Assembly: GCF_029168945.1 (NCBI RefSeq)
Contig: NC_083610.1
Span: 47,265,429-47,329,428, forward strand
From: Cannabis sativa
Taxonomy: Eukaryota; Streptophyta; Magnoliopsida; Rosales; Cannabaceae
Direction: 5' to 3'
DNA: 64,000 bases
Every line of letters starts with the position of its first letter. Within the stretch, counting starts at the first letter, position 1. Positions 1 through 10,479 of the stretch are shown here, in pieces. The notes beneath the pieces are model-generated. The model ran no database searches and was not told the DNA's origin. It was given only the letters and a program-made list of their open reading frames with translations. The position numbers were made by a program, and so were the translations under genes.

Positions 1-126
1 GACATGTACAATCCCATAAGCTCGCTCACGGTCCATCAGCAACTGCCTTGCCTTTACCTACACATGAACATAAACTGTGAGTCGACAGACTCAGTAAGAA
101 AAGCATACTAATATCATACATAAAAC

Positions 127-413
127 TGACTGCCGTGTCCAACACGATACTGAGTCCCGCTACTGCCATGTCCAACATGGTACTGAGCACTACTGCCATG
201 TCCAACATGGTACTGAGTTTTGAACGTTCAGGGGACGGTACTATTGACAAGTATCCTCCTGATCGGTCGAACCGGTCATACTCCGGCTGCTGGTCATACT
301 CCAGCCTGTACCGACGGGATAGGTCAATAGCACTGAACCACCAACCAGTGTCAGCCTGATCGGTCGAACCGGTCATACTCCGGCTGCTGGTCATACTCCA
401 GCCTGTACCGACG
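127..413. repeat. Tandem subrepeats inside the gypsy LTR
   Basis: Two kinds of tandem repeat are visible. At 127-217 a unit of about 28-31 bases (TGCCATGTCCAACATGGTACT core, with an internal CCATGT/ACATGG dyad) occurs three times, the first with CGTG in place of CATG. At about 258-315 and 355-413 a unit starting CTGATCGGTCGAACCGGTCA repeats with a period of about 97 bases. Both arrays are also present in the LTRs at 18340-18620 and 25550-25840. Confidence 0.8.
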
Positions 414-745
414 TGACAGGGTTGGGTGGTTCGAAGCCTATATACATATCTAATGTAATCTAACAGGCTTCCTACATGCACGCTAAACATGTAAACTACA
501 TATGCATACTGTTATACTAATCTTACCTGGATTCCGATTTCAGGTGTGCCGGTCAACCTGACTGGAACCGAAGCCGAACTACGGACATCGGCTCCTAAAC
601 CATAAAAATCACAACGCTATCAGCGACATGCTAAATCACTTCCCGGGGACTAAAACTTGAAACTAAAAGTTTCCCTATCGATAAAAAGCATGGCAATACC
701 CCTAAAAACCCAAAAACGAGGAAAACTAGGGTTCTGAAAAATCCC

Positions 746-840
746 CCATCCGGAAGTCCGGTTGCCCAACCGGAATTCCGGTTCTGGGAAAATCTGAACC
801 CCCATCCGGAATTCCGGATGCTCAACCGGAATTCCGGTTC
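746..840. promoter_or_regulatory. Cluster of CCGGAATTCCGG palindromes in the LTR
   Basis: Four palindromic units lie within about 95 bases: one imperfect (CCGGAAGTCCGG) and three perfect (CCGGAATTCCGG). The third is part of the 18-base perfect palindrome CATCCGGAATTCCGGATG at 803-820. The same cluster occurs at about 18965-19045 in the second LTR and, partly eroded, at about 26185-26255. The role is unknown; a dyad cluster in an LTR could bind a protein or form a hairpin in the transcript. Confidence 0.55.
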
Positions 841-1964
841 CTCGCAGGCAGCAACCTAAAATTCTCATAACTCGACCAATTTAACCCCAATTGATCCCAA
901 ACTTTCCAGACCTGCTATTTAGACCCTAATAAACATTTCCAAGGCATCAAACCTACCCAGAAACTTCATACACAAATTTTGCCATTGGAGCTCAAGCTTT
1001 GAGTTCCAAACTCAAGCTTGAGCAAACCAACAACACAAGCAATCAAACCCATCCAAACCTACTTAGACAAGCTTAAATAAGCCTCTGAAAACAACCCAAA
1101 ACACCAACAATAACCCAGCAACAGATTACACAAATCATCTTCAAAATCACATAATTTGCATAGAAAATTTCCAAGCTTGCACAACCTATCTAGCATGCAT
1201 TCCAACCTAACTAAACATAATTAATCCAGCATTTGAACATAAAAATAACAACAATCACAAGCAGCAGCAACACATTCAAAATTAACATGCATTTACTCAT
1301 AATTTCATCAAAACTCAAGAATTTTAAGAAAGGAAGAAGATGAGCTAACCTAGCTTGCAAAGAGTCTCAAGAATGGATGAAAGTTGCTTGAAAAATCAAA
1401 GAGAATTCAGTTCATGCACTCCAAAAGCTTCAGCCGAAAGTAGAGAGGAAAAGAGAGCTTGAGTGTGTGATTTTTTGGAAATTTCTAATTTTTTTTTTCT
1501 AAGTGTTTAGTTTGAAAAGTCAAATGGTGAATAAAGCCACATAATCCCAATTCATTTCAGCCAACATTTAATAATCAAATAACATTTATTCCAATTAATA
1601 AACCACATAAGACAAAACATTAATGGGGCAAAAAGACCATTTTGCCCCTCCACCATAAAATCACTAAAATCATACTAAAGGGGTATTTTTGGGACATTCT
1701 AAATTCCCGGCCATACCCGACATTCCCAATGTCTAAAACCCGTCCCCAAAATACTAACATACAAAGTTGTGATTTCTACTGAGCCAAACGCCGAGTTCCA
1801 AAATACCGGACACCGGAAATGCGAAACATAAAAGCTACTAATGACATAATTATGCACATTTGAATTCCATAAATATCCATAATAAATTATTTAAATAGCT
1901 ATAAATAATTTCATGATTAACATAAATAACTGCTAATTTCCAAATTAACTAAGCGGGCTTTACA

Positions 1965-3326
1965 TGGTCGTACACTCAATAGGACCAGTTTCTACTTAGA
2001 TTTTTGTCACTTTATTTAAACACTTATTCTTCTTTCAATAATACCATATTTTCCAATTCAATCCTATAAATGCCAAAACTATTTATTTAATAATTATAAT
2101 TAATCATCAAATAAAATTGTCATTTATGTAATTTATTAGTTAGACCATACAAAGTCTCTTAATTAACAAATTGACCCCAAAACTTTTTTTCTTTACAATT
2201 AAGCTCTTGCTGAGTGAAAATTCATAAATAAGACATAGTCTAATTTTAAAATTATAATTGATTAATCAAAATCAATTAACTGAGTCTTCAAGCAGTATTA
2301 TCTCAACAAGTGAGGGGACCATGGGCCTATATAACTGAGCTTTCAATAAGTAGATCTAGAATTTACTAAGTAAATTCTCTAACTTATTAATTCTACCTTG
2401 CGCCACTATAGATTTGGAAATGAATAGCACTCTCAGTTATATAGAATGCTCTATATGTACCATGATATAGATACATTATGATTATCCATTGTTACAATCC
2501 TAATAGTCAAATATCCTCTATAGATGATCTACACTGAATAGGGACAAATTTACCGTTCTACCCTTCAATGTATTTTATCCTTAAAACACTTAGCTACCTA
2601 TAAATGATACTTCAGTAAACTAATATAATTACTGAAATGAGACCTCAATCATTTATCTCTATTCAGCCAAGCTCGAATGAAATCATCGTTTCACGTCTAA
2701 ATACCTATAGAAGCTATAGATTCCATATCTATGTTTAGCGCTCCCACTCAATTGAACTACCATGTCCTTAATTTGTATGTCACGAGAAGAGCAAATTGGT
2801 CAACTTTAACGAACAAATTGAAGAACATAAATAATACAACTAAGATTGAACCTAACCATATCAGGATTAAGATCCATAGACCTAAGATCAACCATTGATA
2901 TTGACTTAGAAAGATATAACAGTAAGTTTATGATATCTTGTCTAAGATCAATATCGATCCCTTCCAATATATACTCCATACATCTGATATTGGTAAACTT
3001 TGCTAATGCCCTGGAAATGACATAACACTTATCCAAGGTGTAAGTATACCTTATCGCCGATTATCATGCCAGTCTAAATCCAGTGAACTGACAAATCATG
3101 GGAATTAAACTTTTAAACATATAATTATGATTATATTCTACTGTGCTGACGACACTATAATCATGAACAAGTATATATATATTTATATATGTTCTAAACT
3201 TAATAGAATTTATACATTAAACATAATCATGTGAACCATGCAACATAAAAGTGATTTCTGATCTTTTATTAATTAGTAAATCTGATTATATTGAAATGGG
3301 TTTTATTTAGGGCACAAAATCCAACA
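1965..3326 (-). mobile_element. Truncated Ty1/copia LTR
   Basis: From about 2040 this aligns in the same orientation with the copia LTR at 45877-47811: the block with ATGCCAAAACTA, the GGGGACCATGG motif, and the terminal run TTTTATTTAGGGC ... CCAACA ending at 3326. The other end is missing where it meets the gypsy LTR at 1964/1965. Bases 1965-2035 do not align clearly. Many substitutions make it an older copy. Confidence 0.75.
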
Positions 3327-3580
3327 AAATCATCTACCACGAAGAAGTTACATGAAAAAGAATACTACACTCTCAAGTAAGGGTGAAATTCAGTCGGTTA
3401 TAGTCGGTTTTTATTAATTTTATAGTCGATCGTTCGATTACAGTTTTTATTTTATGACAATCGTAATTGATCGTTGAGAAATTATAATCGTTCGAAACTG
3501 AACGTACAGTTTTTGGCAGTTTTGGTGGTTTAACCAATTTTTTTTTTCAAAAATCGTAACCAAAACTAACCACCAAATTC

Positions 3581-5421
3581 TGTAACACTCTAATCTCTAG
3601 GGACGCCATGTGTGTGCTTTTACAAGTTAATTTATAAAAATAAACTGACATTTTAATAAAATATGTAATTTAAATAAAATTTACTAATTAGTTAAAGTAA
3701 ACCAAACATACGTTATAATTTTTCAAACTTCAGGGATCCACTTTTAGACTTTACAAAAGTTTCCACCCAACATTACATTCAAAATATAACTTTGAGATCT
3801 CGAAAGCGACTTGAAACTATGTCCCGACAACTCTATCCTACTAGCTGGATAAGTTGATATGTATATTTTCCAGTGGAGACTCCAACTCATAACTAATCTA
3901 ATTTGTTCTTTCCTTACCTGCACCACGAAGCACTCGTGAGTCACAAAAACTCAACAAGAAAAACAATATTATAAATATCATATACCATTATACAAACATA
4001 ACCAAATAATCACGTACTTTAATTCATATTCAGGAAATCACACTACACATTGTAAAACATACATTATTAATAATATTTATCTAATAAGACAATACTTCAC
4101 TCTTATTTTATAAAGTAATCATTTCAATGTCGTTGTCTAATGAGACAACAAAACCTTACAACAGTTTTACATAGAGTTATAACCCTTTCTTGCATATGGT
4201 AATAATCGTGTCACATATAGACATGCTTTGAGGTACAATTATATTTTTTTTTATCTCTAATCCAAATTCAGGTGTGCCGCTCAACTTGAATGGTGATCAC
4301 TCGACGATCCAAGATCTTATATCACAACAGCGGTAAACCGATAAATAACTCGTTATAACACTTTCTAGGACTTAAACTTAAAACAAAAGGTTTCTCTATC
4401 TATAAATTACGTGACAATACCCTAAATATCGATAAAATATAAAAAACGAGATACCCCGAGAATTCCCAACCGATTGACTGAATTACGAATCGGTCCGCCG
4501 TTTCTGATGGACCCAACCAATTCATCGGTTCACGAAACTAGTTGACCAGTTCTGCGAGAGGTACATTAACGCAAAAATCTTCAAGTTCTACTCTTCCACA
4601 TATGCCCAAACCAAACCAAACCAAAACATCTAGAACAGGTCAAATATACCTTCTAAACAGTTTAATCAATTCAGAACACAAAATTATACGAGGAATCAAA
4701 ATTCACCATGTGAGAGTGAAGCTTTGAACTCAAAAGCCCTAACCTCATTCTCAAATTCAACACAATATTCCTAGACATGAATTAACTACCAATTCTAACT
4801 TAAAAAATGCATACATCAATTCTAATCCAACCAAAACATCACAGAACCTAATTCCTCAAAATTCCTTAAAAACCTATCCTTAACTCAGCCAAATCCAAGA
4901 AAAGGCTAAAAACAACTCACCTCAAACTTAGACAGCTCCTCACTTGAGTTTATAGTAAGAATTAGAGAAGAAAAGATGAGAAAAATCTAAGGTTTCCCTC
5001 CTAGTTTTCTTTGAGCCAAAAAGAAAGACAGAGAAATGGAGAGAGAAGGGTTTTGTGTTGAGGATTTTCTACAGAAATCTAAATTCCAAAACCTATATAA
5101 ATTATAATAATAAAGAGAAAGAATAAATTAAATTAAATAAAACTTAATTTATTTAATTAAACTCTTAATACATTACTCTTTTTGCGCTTCCATACAATAA
5201 TATTCCTATTAAAATTTAGGGGTAAAATTGTCATTAATAAATAATTCGTTTAACCTCAAAACTTGTAAACATCACATAAAATCTCCCAGTATCTCTAAAA
5301 TACACTTATACTGATGTGATATTTTTGGCCAATCAATCAAGTTTCTACTATTGTTGGACCTGAAAATATTTTATTTTATATATAACATATATATTACACA
5401 TATAATCTAATAAAATTTACA
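3581..5421 (-). mobile_element. Degraded gypsy LTR inside the hAT-like element
   Basis: Begins TGTAACACTC like the complete gypsy LTR (TGTAACACCC). It contains diverged counterparts of internal LTR blocks, for example CAGGTGTGCCGCTCAACTTG at about 4271 against the equivalent at 543, and the GGACTTAAACTT ... CTATCTATAAA block at 4370-4405. The right end is uncertain; I place it at TTTACA near 5421. No target duplication was found. It is too diverged to come from the same burst as the other gypsy LTRs here. Confidence 0.5.
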
Positions 5422-5544
5422 AAATTGTAAAAATTGCACTAAATATGCTCATTTCTCATAATAGGCCCAAATACCCAAATTATACATAGTAAGATAATAA
5501 TCTTACTCATTACTTCTCGTATTTAATGAAATATACTTTATCAA

Positions 5545-6474
5545 GGGAAATTTGAAAAACTATACTTTAAAACCCCTAATATTTTATTCTTAAACCAATA
5601 CATTTCAAACTAAAAAATATATGACACTTTTATCAAAAACCCAAAAATAACCCTCACATAACTCAACCCCATTTTTCCCAACCCGCACATGTATCGGACC
5701 GATCGGACCCCCTATCCAACCGGTCGGACCCCCCATCGGACCGGTCGGACCCCCCTATCAGACCCATCGGACCCCTAGCTTGCAAGCATCGAACCCCCCC
5801 TCGGGTCCCCATCGGACCCGTCGGACCCCTAGCTTGAAAGCATCGGACCCCACCTCGGGTCCCCATCGGACCCGTCGGACCCGTCGGACCCCTAGCTTGA
5901 AAGCATCGGACCCCCCCTCGGGTCCCCATCTGACCCGTCGAACCCCCATTGGACCCCCCCCCATCAGACCCATCGGACCCCATGGTCCGACCATTGGACC
6001 CGTGGTTTTTTTTTTTTGGTTTTCGATTGAGGCTCAAGGGTTGAGAGAGAGGAAGAGAGAGGGGGGCTAGGTCCGAGAGAGGGGGCTGGGTCCTTCGTCG
6101 GAGGTGGTGGGTGGTCCTCGGTGGTCGTCGGAGGTGGTGGGTGGTCCTCGGTGGTCCTCGGTCTCCTCTGTGCGGCGTTGGTGACGGTGGGTTGAGCGTG
6201 GGTCAAGAGGGTCGGAGGGGTTGGGGTCGGACTGGGGTTGGGGTCGGACTGGATTGCTCCGATGGGGTTTCGGGTGGTGGTGGGATGTGGGTGTGGTGAT
6301 TTCGTGGGGTGGTCGGCAGAGAGAGAGAGAGAAGTTTTAAGTTTTTGATTTTTTCAAATGGGAGGGGTATTTGTGGGATATTAGAAATGTGGTCATATAT
6401 GACCAATATTATTAAGTATGCATTTAGGGAAAAAAAATTTAAGGTGCTGTAAGGATGGAATTTCAAATTTTCCC
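5545..6474. mobile_element. Non-autonomous Mutator-like element with GC-rich core
   Basis: The 9-base direct repeat CTTTATCAA lies at 5536-5544 and 6475-6483. The ends are inverted copies (GGGAAATTTGAAA left, GGGAAAATTTGAAA right on the reverse strand). Weaker inverted similarity continues inward for about 110 bases, including GAGGG(T/G)TATTT and CATATAT blocks. A 9-bp TSD, GGGAAA termini and long terminal repeats are hallmarks of Mutator-like elements. The core (about 5680-6300) is strikingly GC-rich compared with the surroundings and reads openly in several frames, as in Pack-MULEs that carry captured gene DNA, but I recognise no protein in it. It landed next to the poly-T end of the LINE at 6493. 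Confidence 0.72.
5690..6000. repeat. GC-rich minisatellite in the Mutator-like core
   Basis: A unit built on CCCCTAGCTTGAAAGCATCGG plus runs of CGGACCC recurs at 5772, 5826 and 5889, giving periods of 54 and 63 bases; the longer differs by an extra ACCCGTCGG block. Flanking sequence is made of shorter CGGACC(C) units. The open frames across it (for example the minus-strand frame 5663-6037) are a consequence of the repeat, not evidence of a gene. Confidence 0.8.
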
Positions 6475-6492
6475 CTTTATCAATTAATTATT

Positions 6493-8770
6493 TTTTTTGT
6501 GAATCAGCTTAGTGTAGTTTTCATTTAACTCAATCAACATTTACAACTGTTCCAACTCAAAACTGAAGCTATATAATTACAAGATGCTAAAGAGCATCAA
6601 ACTATTTCCTATCCTCTTTTGTAATCTTTTTACAACAAACTTTTGTAATTCTATTTTTAATATTGAATTGCACATTCTGTACAAAAATCTCTATTCTTTA
6701 TATTTTTTTTTATTCTAAAAGATATCATTTCCATTTTTTCAAATATGGTATACTAAACTAGCAATCATTCCGCTTAGTACCTGCTTTTTGAACTTGGACA
6801 TACTTGCTCGAGATATCCACCGCAGCAGAGCAGGGAGCAGTTTATCACTTACCTTCCAATCAAGCCATTCGTTCAGAAAACTTAAACAGTGGTTACTGAA
6901 TATACGCTCACAGAACGGATGGCCCATCGATTCCATGGCTAAACCACACAATAAACATGTTAAATCTTGACAGATTTGAAAGGATACTAACATGTCCTTT
7001 GTTTGTAGACGATTTTGGACTGCCATCCAAGTAATAAAACTGTGCTTTGGTACATTGTAGCAACTCCAAACTTCTTGATGCCATGGTACTTTATTAACTT
7101 CCAGTCTTAAAGTTTTGTATCCTTTTTGGATGCTATAAAATCCTGTAGTAAATTGTTGAAAGTCCAGCAGTGCTTTGTATTTCTCTTTGATTCGGGCTAT
7201 CTGTCGCCAAGACTAGCTTCCATTTACAATAATTTTATAACTCCACCAATCAGCCCCTTTTATATAGATATTATGGATCTACCGAACCCATAAATTGTCT
7301 TATTTTGAAGCAATTACCCACACATATTTGTCCAGAGCGGCAGTATTCCAATGCAAAGTATGTCTGAACCACAAACCTCCTTCAAATTTGGATTTGCACA
7401 TCTTATCTTAAGCAACATAACCTGGACAATTTGTTTTAGCTTCTCCTTTCCATAAAAAGGCTCTACAAATGACATTTATCTTCTTCAACACTATTTTTTG
7501 GCAAAATCATTATTTGTGCCCAATATGAATGTATGGAGAGAAAGATCGAGTTAATCAATGTTACCCTACTAGCAAAAGATAGGTTCCTTATTCCCCAAAC
7601 CCAAATCTTTTGAGGGTTTGAGGTTAAGGGGTTTAGGATTTAGGGTTTAGGGTTTAAGGTTTAGGCATTCACATTCTAAAGCTAAAAATCTTCGAGCACG
7701 TACATATCGAAATACCTAGATATTTGAATGGTAAATCACTTTTACTGAAACCTGAGGCATCCAATATTCTCTATACTTCTCCTTCCTCCATTCCACTACA
7801 GTATAATGTAGATTTCAGATCATTGGGAAATAAACTTGAAGTAACTGAAAATAGTTTGAGACCTTATAACATGAAGTAGATGGACTTGAAGTCACCATGA
7901 CAAAACAAAAGTACATCATTCGCAAAGCAGAGGTGATTCAAACTCAGTTCAAAACACCAATCATGATACTTGAAATCTACCATGAGACCCACTCGTGAAA
8001 GAATTCTTGATAAGTATTTCATCCAAGAATAAACAATAAGGGAGACATTGGATTTTCTTGATGAAGCCCTCGCTTTGTTTCAAAGAAACCATGCATAGCT
8101 TTATCAATCGTGATACTAAAACATAGGTACAAATACAAACCATGATGAGCTGAATAAATCTGTTCGAAAAGTGCAAGGCTGTAAAGCATTTCTTCCAAAA
8201 AATCTCACTCCAAAGTATCATAAGTCTTCCTTAGATCAAGTTTGATCATACAATTTGGTCTTATATTCTTCCTCCTGTATTGCTTCACCAAGTCTTGGCA
8301 AACCATGATGTTATAGGCTATATATCTACCTTGAATGAAACCACTTTGGTTCTGTGCTATCAACTCAGGTAGAACTTGTCTCAATCTAGTACATAACATC
8401 TTAGTTGCCACTTTGTTGAAAACATTGCAGCATGTTATTGGCCTAAAGTCATTCACCAATTCTGGGCATTTCACTTTTGGATCAATAGTAAGTGTTGTGG
8501 AGTTTAACTCTTTGAGAAATTTCCCTGTATATAGAAAAGAGAGAACTGCTTTACATATGTCTTCCTTAACCATATCCCAATTATCCTGAAAGAAAAAGCT
8601 GCTAAATCTTCTAGCCCTGGAGCCTTGCATCCCGGAATATCAAATAAAGCTTCCTTAACTTATGCCTCAGTATACTCTCAGAGGAAAAAAATTCTTCTTG
8701 CCTCAGACAAGATTGGACTATTTTTGATCACGCTCTTACTAACTGAACTTTTATTCTCTATTTTGGATCT
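6493..8770 (-). pseudogene. 5'-truncated, degenerate L1-type LINE ORF2
   Basis: The minus strand carries scattered pieces of a plant LINE ORF2. A reverse-transcriptase piece (8205-8630) contains [29 protein letters not shown] and [11 protein letters not shown], where KAYD would be usual. A following RT piece lies at 7961-8221. A zf-RVT-like C-terminal piece lies at 6739-7026 (CLLCGLAMESMGHPFCE). Frameshifts and stops separate them. A poly-T run at 6491-6498 marks the poly-A tail of a minus-strand copy. CAATTAATTATT at 6481-6492 resembles CAAATTAATTATT at 8771-8783 and may be the target duplication, with one indel. The FADD catalytic segment is not readable, so this copy is dead. Confidence 0.72.
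7617..7667 (+). repeat. Short degenerate telomere-type repeat
   Basis: GGTTTAGGATTTAGGGTTTAGGGTTTAAGG-like sequence: three or four recognisable TTTAGGG units (plant telomere motif) with flanking variants, about 50 bases in all, lying inside the dead LINE. Too short to imply a telomere; more likely a scar of break repair or chance expansion. Confidence 0.7.
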
Positions 8771-9177
8771 CAAATTAATTATTATTTATCCCCTACGATA
8801 TTACAAATTCAGTAATGGCGTGGAACCAAAAATTTTGTTAGAGTTTGGTCAGTTTTGATTTTTCAGTTTTTACTTTCACCCCTACTCTCAAGGTTACAAA
8901 TAATGTGTTTCTCTTCGTACTGTACTGTTTATGATCAATGTCACCCCTAATCGAAACATTTGTAATTAATGTCAATTGGAATTGTTACGAGTGACATTGG
9001 GGTTCATTGGAAAATTGGTAGTTGATAGAGTGTGTAAAAGTTGTAGCTTGTGCCTCCTTTCGTCAAAGCGAGTTGATGTGGGTCTTGACCTTTCTCAAAC
9101 TCTCATATAGATGTTTTTGTTAAGTCACATGATGGTCTTTATTGGCGTTTCACAGGTTTATGGAAATATTTTTGGAA

Positions 9178-9566
9178 GCTTTTAGCAATGATATTTTGCA
9201 ATGATAAACTAAATTTGAGGTTAGGGATGAAATTCTGCAATGTTTTACAATGTTTGACTAAAAATTTAAACGTTTACGTATTTAACAATGTTTTGCAATG
9301 ATTTTGCGATGTATTTGCAATATGAGACTAAAAAAATGTAAAACACATCGATAACATTGCAAAATCATCGCTAATCATTATGAAAAATTGAGTGTAATTT
9401 TGCAATATTTTGCGATGTGTTTTGCATTTTTTGAGTCTCATATCGCAAAAATATCACTAAATACGCAAACTAATTTTTTAGTCAAACATTACAAAATATC
9501 GTTTATCATCGCAAATTGTCATCCCTAACTTCAGATTTGGTCTATCATTATAAATACATCACTAAA
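9178..9566. repeat. Foldback element / inverted repeat
   Basis: Bases about 9178-9345 are repeated in inverted orientation at about 9395-9566. Matching blocks include TTAGGGATGA, TGTTTGACTAAAAA, TATGAGACT and AACACATCG. Within the arms a TTTGCAATG-like motif recurs. The short spacer makes this a near-hairpin. No coding sequence and no clear target duplication; a MITE or foldback remnant is the likely identity. Confidence 0.65.
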
Positions 9567-10479
9567 TATCACAAAATATCACGAAATATAGAAAAATCAG
9601 AAGAAGAAAAAAAACGCAAAAAATTCAAATTAAAATTTTGGGCGAAAAATTAACAAAACATAAACACAATATTTATATTTGTTAAAAACAAATTTTATAT
9701 ACATACTACAAATAACCAACTCCAACAACATTTTTAGTATATGGTGGTGGTGGTAGTGGTTGTTCTCGACGGTGGTGGTGGTTGTTTTCGGCAGTGATGG
9801 TGGTTGCTCTCGGTGGAGAAAACGTGCAACGAGTTTTGCAAATAATGGTGATGATGGTTGGTAGAAAGAGAGAAGGAGGGAGGAATGGAGAAAGAGAAAA
9901 TAATGAAAGGAGTATTTTTTATAAAAGGAGAAAGAATAACATAAATTTGTATTATAAGGGGATTGTTTTAATAGAGAGTGCTCATTTTTAAGTATATAAT
10001 GTGAAATTTCCAGTCTACATTTTACCATGTGAGATGGAGATGCACGAGTCATGACTGATGACCATCAAAATCATCATATTGAAATATTGCCTTAAGAAGA
10101 ACCTACGTTGTTTAAAGCAATTAAGTTCGAATATATAATCTCAAGTTTATAAAAAATAATAATAATAATTTGATTTCATAAATAAGTCAAGTAGTCTTAT
10201 AATAAGATTATATATTTGTTAGTTTAGTCAAGTAGAACTACGTTCTCCCCTTTATTAAGGTTGACCAAAATTGTCGAATATTATTTCTTATTATGTTGTA
10301 GTTATTATGTCAAATATATTATGCCAAACCAAATGAGATTGTAATTATATTTGTATATTTTTAAAGTAATTAATAGACAACTTGGATAAGCGCCAAATGT
10401 GTAACACTCAATAAACTTGGGTAAGATATATCATAAATAATCTCTTAATCTCATATAACAAGAATTGTAATGTTTATGA
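9567..10479. other. Unassigned sequence with a GGT-rich simple repeat
   Basis: Holds a GGT/GGTT-rich patch at about 9738-9800 that resembles the trinucleotide-like core of the Mutator-like element, then AT-rich sequence without recognisable coding content. Open frames at 9630-10052 and 9782-9991 look like chance. Confidence 0.5.

Larger units (their letters stand above)
1..1964 (-). mobile_element. Ty3/gypsy LTR, left part outside the window
   Basis: Base 1 corresponds to base 18211 of the complete gypsy LTR at 17927-20177, and the two stay alignable to the shared end AAGCGGGCTTTACA at 1951-1964. About the first 285 bases of the LTR lie beyond the window. Orientation follows the complete element, whose genes read on the minus strand. 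No polypurine tract follows 1964, so this is either the 5' LTR of an element further left or a solo LTR. It is clearly diverged from the 18-27 kb copies, with many substitutions and small indels. Confidence 0.88.
3378..8884. mobile_element. hAT-like DNA transposon shell (8-bp TSD) filled with other repeats
   Basis: The 8-base direct repeat CTCTCAAG flanks the interval at 3370-3377 and 8885-8892. Inside it the ends are inverted copies of each other: TAAGGGTGAAA at the left and TAGGGGTGAAA (reverse strand) at the right. An 8-bp target duplication with TA(R)GGGTG termini is typical of plant hAT elements. No hAT transposase is visible. Apart from about 200 bases at the left and 100 at the right, the interior is occupied by a degraded gypsy LTR, a Mutator-like element and a LINE, so the original element may have been a small non-autonomous one. 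A 9-bp duplication (ACTCTCAAG) would suggest a Mutator-type origin instead, but the ninth base belongs to the terminal repeat. Confidence 0.6.

Noticed and set aside
5663..6070. Overlapping frames of 124, 96 and 78 residues
   Set aside because: All read the same minisatellite in different frames; no protein domain.
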